Source of the DNA: Actinorhabdospora filicis | GTDB taxonomy: Bacteria > Actinomycetota > Actinomycetes > Mycobacteriales > Micromonosporaceae | DNA length: 64,000 nt | Direction of reading: 5' to 3' | NCBI RefSeq assembly: GCF_030269765.1 | Contig: NZ_BSTX01000003.1 | Location: 124,001-188,000 of the forward strand | Part shown: positions 1 to 8,349 of the stretch, one piece after another | How the letters are laid out: every line of letters starts with the position of its first letter | How positions within the stretch are numbered: the first letter of the stretch is position 1 | Translations under genes and position numbers: made by a program | The notes under the pieces: generated by a model | The model's input: the letters and a program-made list of their open reading frames with translations, nothing else | The model's database searches: none | What the model was told of the DNA's origin: nothing

Positions 1-923
1 TGGGCGTGCGCACCCTCGGTCCACCGCTCCACCAGGGCCGCGCACGTACGCCCGAACGTACGCAAGGACGCCTCACTGGGCGGCGGTTCGGGGAGATGGC
101 GTTCCAGCCTGATCCGGGCGTCCCGGACCTGCTCGGGGGCGGGATGCCGGTCGGTGTAGAGCTCATCGACGACCAGCCCGAGCGGAATCGCGTCGGCGAG
201 CTTCCCGGCGTGCGTCTTTCGCGGGTCGGCGAGGCTGAGCACGATCTCGGCGACCGGGCCGATGGTCTCGCCGAGGTGGCTCGTGATGCCTTCGCGCTCC
301 TCTTTCGGAAGGTCTCCGAAGGAGGCGAAGGCACCGGGCCGGCGGCTCCAGGTGAGCAGTGTGGCCGGGTCGATGCTCTCCCCGGGCGGGAACCCGAGTC
401 TGAGCGCGGCAAGGCGCTGGAGGAGGTCGCGGGCGCGCAGAACGGGCGTGCGGGCGCGGGCGACCCGCCGCAGTAGGTCGCCATCGCCGAGGACCGCCTC
501 CACGAGCCACCGGTAGCGGCTCGTCTGGAGCACCGGGTCCAGCCGGTCGGCACCGGTCTCACCGAGCAGCACATCCCACAGCCCGAGGCTGAAGACCCGC
601 TGCTCGACGACCCGGGCGAGCACGTTCGGGCCGAGCTCCTCCTCCCGGAACGGGCTGAGGACGATCAGCAACTCGTGCTCGCTCCGCGAGTCGATGGCGT
701 CGAGGACGGCGAGCACGCTGCGGGCGGGGCGGACCCGCACGGTGTGCGCGGTGCCGTCCTCGCCGTCGATCTTCAGCAGCTCGTCCCCGGTCCAGTCCGC
801 CGAAGCGCGCAGCAGCATGACCGGTGGCACATTGTGCGAACCGGTCCGTTTGCGGACGAGCCCCCGCGCCTCACCGAGGATGAGGTGCGGCTGAACCACG
901 GGAACATCGGCGGTCACTGTCAT
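1..923 (-). CDS. pglZ: BREX-2 phosphatase PglZ (5-prime part, runs off the window)
   Basis: The minus strand reads openly from an ATG at 923 to the window edge, giving about 307 residues. The start lies 2 nt after the pglY stop, as expected for the last core gene of a pglW-X-Y-Z operon. The visible part begins MTVTADVPVVQPHLILGE and contains an LLLRASADWTGDELL-like stretch and many Arg/Leu-rich helices. The catalytic alkaline-phosphatase core of PglZ proteins lies further downstream and is not visible, so the name rests mainly on gene order. In Streptomyces coelicolor PglZ is needed to offset PglX toxicity and for resistance to temperate phage phiC31. No frameshift is seen. Confidence 0.82.
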   Translation of the reverse strand, partial: MTVTADVPVVQPHLILGEARGLVRKRTGSHNVPPVMLLRASADWTGDELLKIDGEDGTAHTVRVRPARSVLAVLDAIDSRSEHELLIVLSPFREEELGPNVLARVVEQRVFSLGLWDVLLGETGADRLDPVLQTSRYRWLVEAVLGDGDLLRRVARARTPVLRARDLLQRLAALRLGFPPGESIDPATLLTWSRRPGAFASFGDLPKEEREGITSHLGETIGPVAEIVLSLADPRKTHAGKLADAIPLGLVVDELYTDRHPAPEQVRDARIRLERHLPEPPPSEASLRTFGRTCAALVERWTEGAHA

Positions 924-925
924 GA

Positions 926-3900
926 TCAGGCCATTCTGCGCCAAGTGATCTCGTAGCGCCCCTCTGGATCCTTGGCGAGTTGGGTGCGCAGCTCGTCGAG
1001 GACGTCGAAGGAGTCCTTGCCGAAGGTCCGGCGGGTCACAGCTGGTGCCTCACCGGGGGCCGGAGGTGCGGCGGCGACCGGAGGAGGCGTCGCAGGCCCT
1101 GGCGCAGGGTCCTGAACCGCTCTCCGGGCCAGCAGTTCGGTGGCCTCCTTGGTGACCTGGCGCAGCACGGGAGCCAGCGCCTTGCCCTGCTCGTCAGCGG
1201 CGGCGGTACCCCGCAGCAGCTCCAGAAGGGAGGCCGAGGCCTCGTCACTTCCGGAGGTGGTGACCAGACTGCCGAGGATCGGCCACTGAGCCATCCGCAG
1301 GTCGTGCGCGACCGTGGAGGCGGTGTCGAGGCTCTTGCGGTACACCGCGGTATCCGCAGGGAGTTCGGCGGCGGCGAGGGCTTTGACCAGCGCCGTCGGG
1401 TCCTCGATCGGGCCTAGCGCCGTGACAAGTTTGAGCGTGGCCTCCGCGGTCGCCAGGCGTGGGCTGCCAGCGGTGAGTCCGAGGACGCCGGAGTGCTTGA
1501 CCAGCTCGTTTCGCAGTCCGGTGACGTGGCTGTCCATCGCACGACACCGCTCGCGAACGGCGCTCGCGATGGCGGTGACCGATCGGGAGGTGTAGGCCTC
1601 ACGCCGCGGTCCCTCGAAGATCTCCACGGCCCGCTTGAGCGCGAGGTCGAACTCCGACCGGGACGGCAGTGCCTGCTTGCGCAGGTACATGTCCGCATGA
1701 AGCTCGCCGATACCCGGGTTGGTCGCCTGGATCTTGCCGCTGCGGATCCAGACTCGGTCGGCGCGGATGGCATAGAAGCAGACCAGCAGGTCGACGACCA
1801 TCGCGGGGAGACCGGGGAACTTCTCACCGATCCAGCGGCGCAGCAGGCCGACGCTCAGGTCGTCGTCGGCCATCTTCTCCTGGGCCGCGCGCTGGTCGAG
1901 GTCGGTGAGCCAGTCGTCGCGCAGGACCATGACCTCGCCGACGGTGGCGATACCGAGCGGGTTGGCGATCCGCTTGAGGGTCGGCAACTCAGAACCGTCG
2001 GGTTCCAGGCGGCCCCTCGGGTCGAGGCTCGCTCGTTCGATCGCACCCAGGACGACCTTGAGGTCGGCGGCGGTGACCGTCTTGCCCTTGTGTTCGAGGT
2101 CGAGGTCGGGGTGGGCGGGGTAGGTGGTGTCGAGGAGCTTGCGGACCATCCACGGCAGCGCGTCCCCGAGGGCCATGCCCGCCGGTGGCCGGTCGTGCTC
2201 GGCGCGGGGGTCGAACGCCACGACGTGCTTCTCCGTGGTCGGGCTGACATCGGAGGCGTCGGCGCCCTCCACGCCGTAGGCCTTGCGCAGGACCTTGCCC
2301 AGCATCTCCTCAAGGCTGCCCTTGCGGGCCTTGAGCTGGTTCTCGGCCTGCGAGCGCTCGTCGGAGGTGAAGTGCCCGGTGTACGTGTCCAGCCGGTCTT
2401 TGCGGGCGAGCAGGTTGTCGATGATGACGAGGTCGCCCAGCTCATCCTCGCGGTTCGGAGTCAGGAAGGCCGGCAGCCAGGCGAGGGTGAGCGGTGGGGG
2501 ACCGGTGAGCAGATCGCGTGCCTTGTGGACGTGCCGCCGGTCATCGACCGGGAAGTGGTTGGCCTCATCGAAGGGGTAGTCGATGAGGACCTTGACCGCC
2601 TCGGGCTGCTCGGGCGCGAACCGCACCGTGGGCATCTCGCGGACATTGGTGAAGACCAATTCGACGGTGCGGGACGTTCCACGCCAGTCGACCTTCATCG
2701 TGGAGACGGGCGCGTCGAGGTCCTTGAGCCCGAGGTCCTGCCACAGGCGCCGCTTGATCATGTGCTGCCGGGCGTAGGCGTTGTCGACGCCGCGGGCCGC
2801 GTCGATGATCTCCTTGGTGTCGACGCCTTTGAGGCTCACCGTGACGGTCGGGTCATCGGAGCCGACGACATCGAAGATGTCGAAGCGCTGCCCGAGTTCC
2901 TTGAGGGTCGCGGCGACCTTGCGGGGCTCCATGCCCTGGAAGGAGGCCACGATGGCGCCCTGATTCAGCGCGGCCAGCCGCCCGGCGGTGAGGTTCTGAA
3001 ACGCAGGGACGCCCTCGACGAGCGCGGCGAGCAGGAGGGTCTTGACGACGAGGTCGTCGGCGGTGAAGCCGCTGCGAGTGGAGCGTGTCTCTGGGGCTCC
3101 CTCTTCAAGGCCGTGCTTTTCGAGGAGGTATGGGCGCAGTCGGTCGTGGTAGTAGTTGCGGGCCTTGTCGAAGTGGACCTTGACGGCGTGGCTCGTAGGC
3201 GAGTCGGCTCCGTCGGTGAGGACGCCGAAGATCGCGCCGACCGGCATGAGCTGGCCGAGTGGGAGCCGGTCGCGGTACTCCACCAGAAGGCGGCTGATCA
3301 GCTTCAGCGCGGACCGCTGCCGCTGGAGGACTCCGGCGACGTCGACCATGACGTTCAGGAACGCGGGAGAGAAGGGGTAGCTGCGCCGGAAGGTGTCGCG
3401 GTCGCTGGGGCGGCCCTGGGCGTCGAGGAGGACGTCCCAGACCTCGCGTCCGAGGTTGGCGGTGTTGGCGAAGGCCGCGTCGAGAGCGGCTGTCGCCTCG
3501 GTCGACTTCGGCCGCAGGAGCCGCTTTTCGACGATGACGGGGAGGTTGGTGTCGGAGAGCGCGATGGTCTCCAGGCGGCCGTCACCGTGGCCGAGGTCGT
3601 CGAAGAGCGCTTCGCGCTCGGCACCGCTGGCCCGCTTCCCGACGAAGTCGTGCAGGCTGCGCTGGCGGGGGACGAAGCTGATGATCGGCGCCGGCCGGTC
3701 GGTCTCGGCGGACTCGAAGAGTTTGGCGAGCTTCTGGGTCTCCCGCCGCAGCTTGTTCATGTCACCGATGTAGCTGGACAGCCACAACACCATCTCGTCG
3801 AGATACAGGACGAGCGCGTCATAGCCGAGGACGTGGCGGGCGTGTCGGCTGATGACCGACAGGCCCTTGTCGAGGTCGATGAACGCGTCAGCGTTGTTAG

Positions 3901-4618
3901 CGACGGCCTCGGTGTAGCCGGAGTAGTAAGAGGAGCCGATGAGGGCGGAGACGAGGTCGCGACGTTCCTGGGTGTCTCTCCCAGCGGCGAAGGCACTATC
4001 CAGAGAGGCGGTGTTCCACGACGGAGCGTCCCCCCATTCGTCGTCGTCCTGATCGTCGCTCTCGACCACGGGAAGAAGCCTGATGAACGCGTCGTCACCG
4101 ATGCTCGTGCGCAGGTTCGCGGCGTCGGCGAGCAGTTTGTCGTCCTTGTAGACAGCCGGTAGCGGCTTGTCCGGGTGCTTCTGGCGGACCGTGCGGATAT
4201 AGCCGTTGAAGATGGCCGACTCGACCGACTCCGCGTTCAGCATGTGGTAGCCGACCTGGAGGAACTTCGTGGTCTGCAGCCAGTCGTCGTGCTTGGAGAC
4301 GACACCCGCGAGGTTGTCCTTGGTCCGCGCGGCCGGGAAACCGGACAGCAGGGCGTGCAGGACGGTCAAGAAGTGCGACTTACCGGCGCCGAAGGAACCG
4401 TCCAGGTACGTGGCCTGCGAGGACTGGGTCTTCACACCCGCCTTGATCAGGTCGAGGGCCTGACTGAAGCAGTCGGCGAGCTGATCGGTGACGACGTAGG
4501 AGTCGACGAGATCGGCGGTCTTGCTGTCGGCGTCATTGAGGACGGCGACGAAGTCGCCCGCGAAGACCCGGTCCTCGATGGAGAACAGGTCGTCGAGGGT
4601 CTGCTGCGGCTGCGTCAC
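926..4618 (-). CDS. pglY: BREX-2 ATPase PglY
   Basis: This 1230-residue protein has a Walker A motif, GSFGAGKS, at residues 74-81, followed by HFLTVLHALL. That is the DUF6079-type ATPase layout of PglY and BrxC. A LYLDEMVLWLSSYIGDM segment near residue 270 looks like Walker B and sensor. The C-terminus has a Pro/Ala-rich linker (about residues 1165-1195) and a short conserved tail. The start is GTG at 4618, chosen because an AGGAGG sits 7 nt upstream and overlaps the pglX stop codon (TAGGAGG), so translation is probably coupled. PglY acts with PglX, PglW and PglZ to block phage replication; its exact biochemical role is not settled. Length is usual for the family. Confidence 0.92.
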   Translation of the reverse strand: MTQPQQTLDDLFSIEDRVFAGDFVAVLNDADSKTADLVDSYVVTDQLADCFSQALDLIKAGVKTQSSQATYLDGSFGAGKSHFLTVLHALLSGFPAARTKDNLAGVVSKHDDWLQTTKFLQVGYHMLNAESVESAIFNGYIRTVRQKHPDKPLPAVYKDDKLLADAANLRTSIGDDAFIRLLPVVESDDQDDDEWGDAPSWNTASLDSAFAAGRDTQERRDLVSALIGSSYYSGYTEAVANNADAFIDLDKGLSVISRHARHVLGYDALVLYLDEMVLWLSSYIGDMNKLRRETQKLAKLFESAETDRPAPIISFVPRQRSLHDFVGKRASGAEREALFDDLGHGDGRLETIALSDTNLPVIVEKRLLRPKSTEATAALDAAFANTANLGREVWDVLLDAQGRPSDRDTFRRSYPFSPAFLNVMVDVAGVLQRQRSALKLISRLLVEYRDRLPLGQLMPVGAIFGVLTDGADSPTSHAVKVHFDKARNYYHDRLRPYLLEKHGLEEGAPETRSTRSGFTADDLVVKTLLLAALVEGVPAFQNLTAGRLAALNQGAIVASFQGMEPRKVAATLKELGQRFDIFDVVGSDDPTVTVSLKGVDTKEIIDAARGVDNAYARQHMIKRRLWQDLGLKDLDAPVSTMKVDWRGTSRTVELVFTNVREMPTVRFAPEQPEAVKVLIDYPFDEANHFPVDDRRHVHKARDLLTGPPPLTLAWLPAFLTPNREDELGDLVIIDNLLARKDRLDTYTGHFTSDERSQAENQLKARKGSLEEMLGKVLRKAYGVEGADASDVSPTTEKHVVAFDPRAEHDRPPAGMALGDALPWMVRKLLDTTYPAHPDLDLEHKGKTVTAADLKVVLGAIERASLDPRGRLEPDGSELPTLKRIANPLGIATVGEVMVLRDDWLTDLDQRAAQEKMADDDLSVGLLRRWIGEKFPGLPAMVVDLLVCFYAIRADRVWIRSGKIQATNPGIGELHADMYLRKQALPSRSEFDLALKRAVEIFEGPRREAYTSRSVTAIASAVRERCRAMDSHVTGLRNELVKHSGVLGLTAGSPRLATAEATLKLVTALGPIEDPTALVKALAAAELPADTAVYRKSLDTASTVAHDLRMAQWPILGSLVTTSGSDEASASLLELLRGTAAADEQGKALAPVLRQVTKEATELLARRAVQDPAPGPATPPPVAAAPPAPGEAPAVTRRTFGKDSFDVLDELRTQLAKDPEGRYEITWRRMA

Positions 4619-4627
4619 GGGGTCCTC

Positions 4628-7600
4628 CTACTGCGTCTTCTTCTTCGCCCGGCCGCGGGCGGTCGGCGCGGGGCGCCAGCCAGCGAGGTCCTCGTCGGTG
4701 ATCCCGAAGCCGCTCGCCAGTTCAGCGCGGACGATGTCGTACTCCCGGGCCGGGTTGATGCCGGTGGCTGGGTCGGTCTCATCGTGCCACTGACGGACCC
4801 ACGGCATCACCTCGGCGAGTCCGGCGAAGAGCGGGAGGAGTTCCTCGCGGCCCCAGCCGAGCTGCGACATGCGCTCGGTGATGAGGGCGATGAGGGCGTG
4901 CGCGGACTCGCGGTGGTCCCAGCCTGCCCAGCCGAGGAGGAGGGAGCCGTCGTCGGAGGGAGTGGCGCCGGGGTAGGAGATGAAGCGTTCCTTGGGGATG
5001 TCGAGCTTGCCGCGGTGGCGCCAGTAGTCGGTCTTGAGGAAGTCGGCGGAGGTGTACTTCGGGGGGACGGGAATCGTCTCGGGCTCGCCGGTGAGGTCTT
5101 CCTTGCGCTGGAGCTCCCAGGTCTTCTCCCACTGGGCGCGCTTGCGCAGGCCGGAGTCCTTGTAGCGCAGGGGGGAGAGGAAGGGGACGTGCTCGGGGGT
5201 CAGGAGGTCGGTGAGGACCTTGACGGGAGTTGCTTCGGGACCGGCGTAGAGGCGCAGGACGGACATGAACTCGTCGTTGGCCGAGAGGCGGTCGGCGAGG
5301 CGGTTGATGGTCTGGGGGCTGGGCTGGAGGGCGCCATAGGCGTCGGGGGAGTACCAGAGGTCGCGGTTCTCGATGGCGTCGAGGAGCCAGGATTTGAGTG
5401 CGGCTTGCTCCTTCTTCTCCCAGGGCTCGGTGGCCCACCGGCGCTTGTACTCGGGGCGCTCGATGAGGGCGATGTTCCGGTTGGAGGAGATGGTGTCGAT
5501 ACGGCGCTGGACGAGGTCCTGGTACCACTGCGGCCAGTGGGACGGGATCTCGGTGATGGGCGTGGAGTTGTGTCGGGCGAACCACTGGGTCTCGGTTTCT
5601 CCAGCGGCCATCTTGCGTGCCAGGACGATCTCGAAGGCGCGCTCGCCGAGCTTGATCTCGGGGACGGCATCGAAGTCGGGGGAGATGAGGGAGGAGGACT
5701 CATCCTCTGAGAGGAGGTCGTAGAGACCGTAGACCTGCCAGTCGAGTTCTTCCTGGAGGGCGATCATTGTGGCACGGTTGTGGAGGTATGTATCGTGGGC
5801 TTGATCGAGGTCATCACGAGTGAGGTGCCGTGTAGTTGCGGCCGGTTCATGCTGCGCCAGTTCCTGTGCAAGCGAATCAAGGCGGCGACCCAGGAACAGT
5901 GGCAACGTCGAAGGGAGGGGGAACTCCTGAAGCTTTGTTCCTGTAAATTCGTAACGATCGATCCAAGCCTCTGGGGACCATCTATTTCCACCGCCGCTAT
6001 TGTTTTCTGTGCCAGCTTTGGCCTGGCTGACCTGCTTCAACCAAAAGCAAGTAGTGGAACTGTTGAGGATGCCGAGCAGTTCAAGGTGGTGATCCAGGCT
6101 TGCGTCTTCGGACAACTTGATGACCGGCGCCGACTGCTTAAAGACATTCCCGCCTCGATCGAGTGTGAAATGGTTATGGGTAGCTACGAATGCGAACGTA
6201 ATCGAGAGCTTTGTTGCGTATCGTTCTGGAATCCAGCGATACCAAGTCCACCACTTGTGTGACGATCCTTTAACCGCCTTGCCGTCGAATCCGATCGTAG
6301 ACTGAAGGATGCTCCTCTGGCTCCAGAGGTGGCGCCCCCAGGGTGAGTTCTCTTGATATGGCAGCGGAGTATGGTCCGATTCGTATGGGACCAGTGCGTC
6401 TTCTTGGAGGCGCTCCTCCCAGTCGCGAACAACTTCGCCGATAATCAACGGACGTCTTACTGGGAAGTCGATGTTGTGTCGACTTAGCCATGGACTTCCC
6501 GGAAAGAAGACTTCGTCTTGGCCGGGGAAACTTGCGAATCCTATCGGGCGTGAGAGTCTATGTTCCAGTTTGTGAACTGTTGTGTCGAGGGTCGATGTGA
6601 GTTCGTAGGAGCCGCCTCCGCTTAGGCTCCATGGGTATCGTGCGAGTTGAATAGGTTCAAGTGTTCGTACGCTCACCCATTCGCTTTCACTGCCAATGTT
6701 GTCGACTTGGCTGGTGATTGCGGTCCATACCCTACCCTTGGCAGCGATATTTGGCTGACTCGGTTCTCCTCGCACGCCGAGAACCGCTCGAATAGCCCCG
6801 TTCTTGCGGTGAGAGCTGTTCTTTCCGACGAGAATTACCGTAGGTGTACCGTGTCCAGGAATGTATGCACCTGAAGTGTCAATTACATCGGTCAGGCGGA
6901 CCTCGCCGTTGAAGAACTCCTCGATTAGTTTCTGTCCAAACTCGCGTTTCATGAACGAATTTGCTGTGATCTGGCTGATTCTCCCTGCGTTGCGGCCTTC
7001 GTTATCTCCTCGTATGCCGAGTCGAAAGAATCGTTCTGCGAAGGGAATTGAGAGCGAGTATTTCCCGTGGCAAGTGCTGTACAGATGTCGATAGTTCTCA
7101 CTCTCCCTGCGATCCTTCACAGTGATGTACGGCGGGTTCCCAACCACCACGTGATACGTTCCCATGCCGAGGATATCCACCGACTTCTCAAACTCGCTCA
7201 CGTCCTCCGTGACGAAGGTGTGCGGCTCGTCCTCGCTGAACAGGTCCCGCTCGGCCTTGAGCTCGTACACCCCTCGCCCATGGATCAGCGAGTCTCCCAC
7301 TGCGATGTTCACCCGGAACGAAGGCGCATCCCTGAGGGTCGTCTTGTGCGAAGCCTTCGTCGCCGCGAGGAACAGCCTGAATCGCGCGATCGACACCGCG
7401 AACGGGTTCTTGTCCACCCCGTGCACGCCATCGAGCACCCGCCCGATCAGGTCCCACTTGCTCGCCCCAGGAGCCTTCGCCTCCCAAGCCTTCAGCAGCC
7501 GATGGAACGCCCCCAGCAGGAAGTGCCCGCTCCCGCATGTCGGGTCGATCACCCGCAGCACGTTCGGGACCCCCGGTATCGGACCCCTGTATCTCGGCTC

Positions 7601-8275
7601 CAGCCCGAACTCCGCTAGCGCCGGCTCCAGCGTTAGTTTGAGGATGAACTCCTCCACGAACTCCGGTGTCTGGAGCAGGGCGTATCGCTTCTTCGCCGCC
7701 TCCGACAAGTCCTGGTACAGGTCCCCCAGGAACCGCGTGTCCCACTCCGGATCCGTGAAGTCGTACGCGACTTCCCGCCCCTCCGTGTCCCGCTCCCGCC
7801 AGAACCCCAGAAGCTCCTTCGCCGCCGGGTGCGAGGGCGTGATCCGCCACATCGGGTTGTGCCCCTTGTCGAACAGCCCCGCCACTACCGGCGAGTCGTT
7901 CGACATCTCCTCGAATCCCGTCAGGATCCAGTCCCGGTCGGTGTTCTCCGGGTGGTTCTTGAAGTACTCTCGCTGCCGGTCCACCGCGATGTCGGTGCCG
8001 TCCCCTGGCCCTGCCAGGTACCGCCCCTCGATCAGCCGATTGTCCTCGCAGAACCGCAAGAACACCGTCCCCAGGACCCACGCCACAGCTGCCTGCGTGA
8101 CCTGGTCCTCCAGCCACGTCTCATACGAGATCGACAGCCGCTCCCGGTTGAACGCCTGGTCGTACTCCGCCCGCAGGTCCCCGTGGAATTCCGGCTCGGC
8201 AGCCCGCTCCCGAAGGTCGTCCTCCAGTACGAGTACTCGTTGCCGCAGGTCGCCCAAGAGCGCGGAGTGGTCCAT
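4628..8275 (-). CDS. pglX: BREX-2 adenine-specific DNA methyltransferase PglX
   Basis: This is a 1215-residue N6-adenine methyltransferase. The SAM site DPTCGSGHFLLG is near residue 240 and the catalytic NPPY motif is near residue 377. In BREX, PglX marks host DNA at a non-palindromic site and is also required for exclusion. Two adjacent ATG codons are possible; the second (8275) was chosen because GGGAGGA ends 6 nt before it. The frame stays open 15 codons further up, but nothing supports that longer start. The part encoding about residues 380-830 (7150 down to 5770) is far less GC-rich than the rest and covers the expected target-recognition region, while both ends have normal composition. 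This suggests domain exchange. There is no frameshift in the poor-GC part. Confidence 0.93.
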   Translation of the reverse strand: MDHSALLGDLRQRVLVLEDDLRERAAEPEFHGDLRAEYDQAFNRERLSISYETWLEDQVTQAAVAWVLGTVFLRFCEDNRLIEGRYLAGPGDGTDIAVDRQREYFKNHPENTDRDWILTGFEEMSNDSPVVAGLFDKGHNPMWRITPSHPAAKELLGFWRERDTEGREVAYDFTDPEWDTRFLGDLYQDLSEAAKKRYALLQTPEFVEEFILKLTLEPALAEFGLEPRYRGPIPGVPNVLRVIDPTCGSGHFLLGAFHRLLKAWEAKAPGASKWDLIGRVLDGVHGVDKNPFAVSIARFRLFLAATKASHKTTLRDAPSFRVNIAVGDSLIHGRGVYELKAERDLFSEDEPHTFVTEDVSEFEKSVDILGMGTYHVVVGNPPYITVKDRRESENYRHLYSTCHGKYSLSIPFAERFFRLGIRGDNEGRNAGRISQITANSFMKREFGQKLIEEFFNGEVRLTDVIDTSGAYIPGHGTPTVILVGKNSSHRKNGAIRAVLGVRGEPSQPNIAAKGRVWTAITSQVDNIGSESEWVSVRTLEPIQLARYPWSLSGGGSYELTSTLDTTVHKLEHRLSRPIGFASFPGQDEVFFPGSPWLSRHNIDFPVRRPLIIGEVVRDWEERLQEDALVPYESDHTPLPYQENSPWGRHLWSQRSILQSTIGFDGKAVKGSSHKWWTWYRWIPERYATKLSITFAFVATHNHFTLDRGGNVFKQSAPVIKLSEDASLDHHLELLGILNSSTTCFWLKQVSQAKAGTENNSGGGNRWSPEAWIDRYEFTGTKLQEFPLPSTLPLFLGRRLDSLAQELAQHEPAATTRHLTRDDLDQAHDTYLHNRATMIALQEELDWQVYGLYDLLSEDESSSLISPDFDAVPEIKLGERAFEIVLARKMAAGETETQWFARHNSTPITEIPSHWPQWYQDLVQRRIDTISSNRNIALIERPEYKRRWATEPWEKKEQAALKSWLLDAIENRDLWYSPDAYGALQPSPQTINRLADRLSANDEFMSVLRLYAGPEATPVKVLTDLLTPEHVPFLSPLRYKDSGLRKRAQWEKTWELQRKEDLTGEPETIPVPPKYTSADFLKTDYWRHRGKLDIPKERFISYPGATPSDDGSLLLGWAGWDHRESAHALIALITERMSQLGWGREELLPLFAGLAEVMPWVRQWHDETDPATGINPAREYDIVRAELASGFGITDEDLAGWRPAPTARGRAKKKTQ

Positions 8276-8349
8276 CATCGTCCTCCCACAGACACTTCTC
8301 ACGAGGAAACGCGGGCGCACACCCCGCGCCGAGTTCGGTGACCAGGCGG

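Noticed and set aside
1493..4162. A very long open frame on the plus strand opposite pglY
   Set aside because: It lies entirely opposite a well-supported gene, has the Gly/Val/Glu-rich composition typical of antisense frames in GC-rich DNA, and shows no domain.
5780..6262. Plus-strand frame inside the AT-rich part of pglX, with many Cys
   Set aside because: The pglX frame runs through without interruption, and the antisense product has no start signal or similarity.
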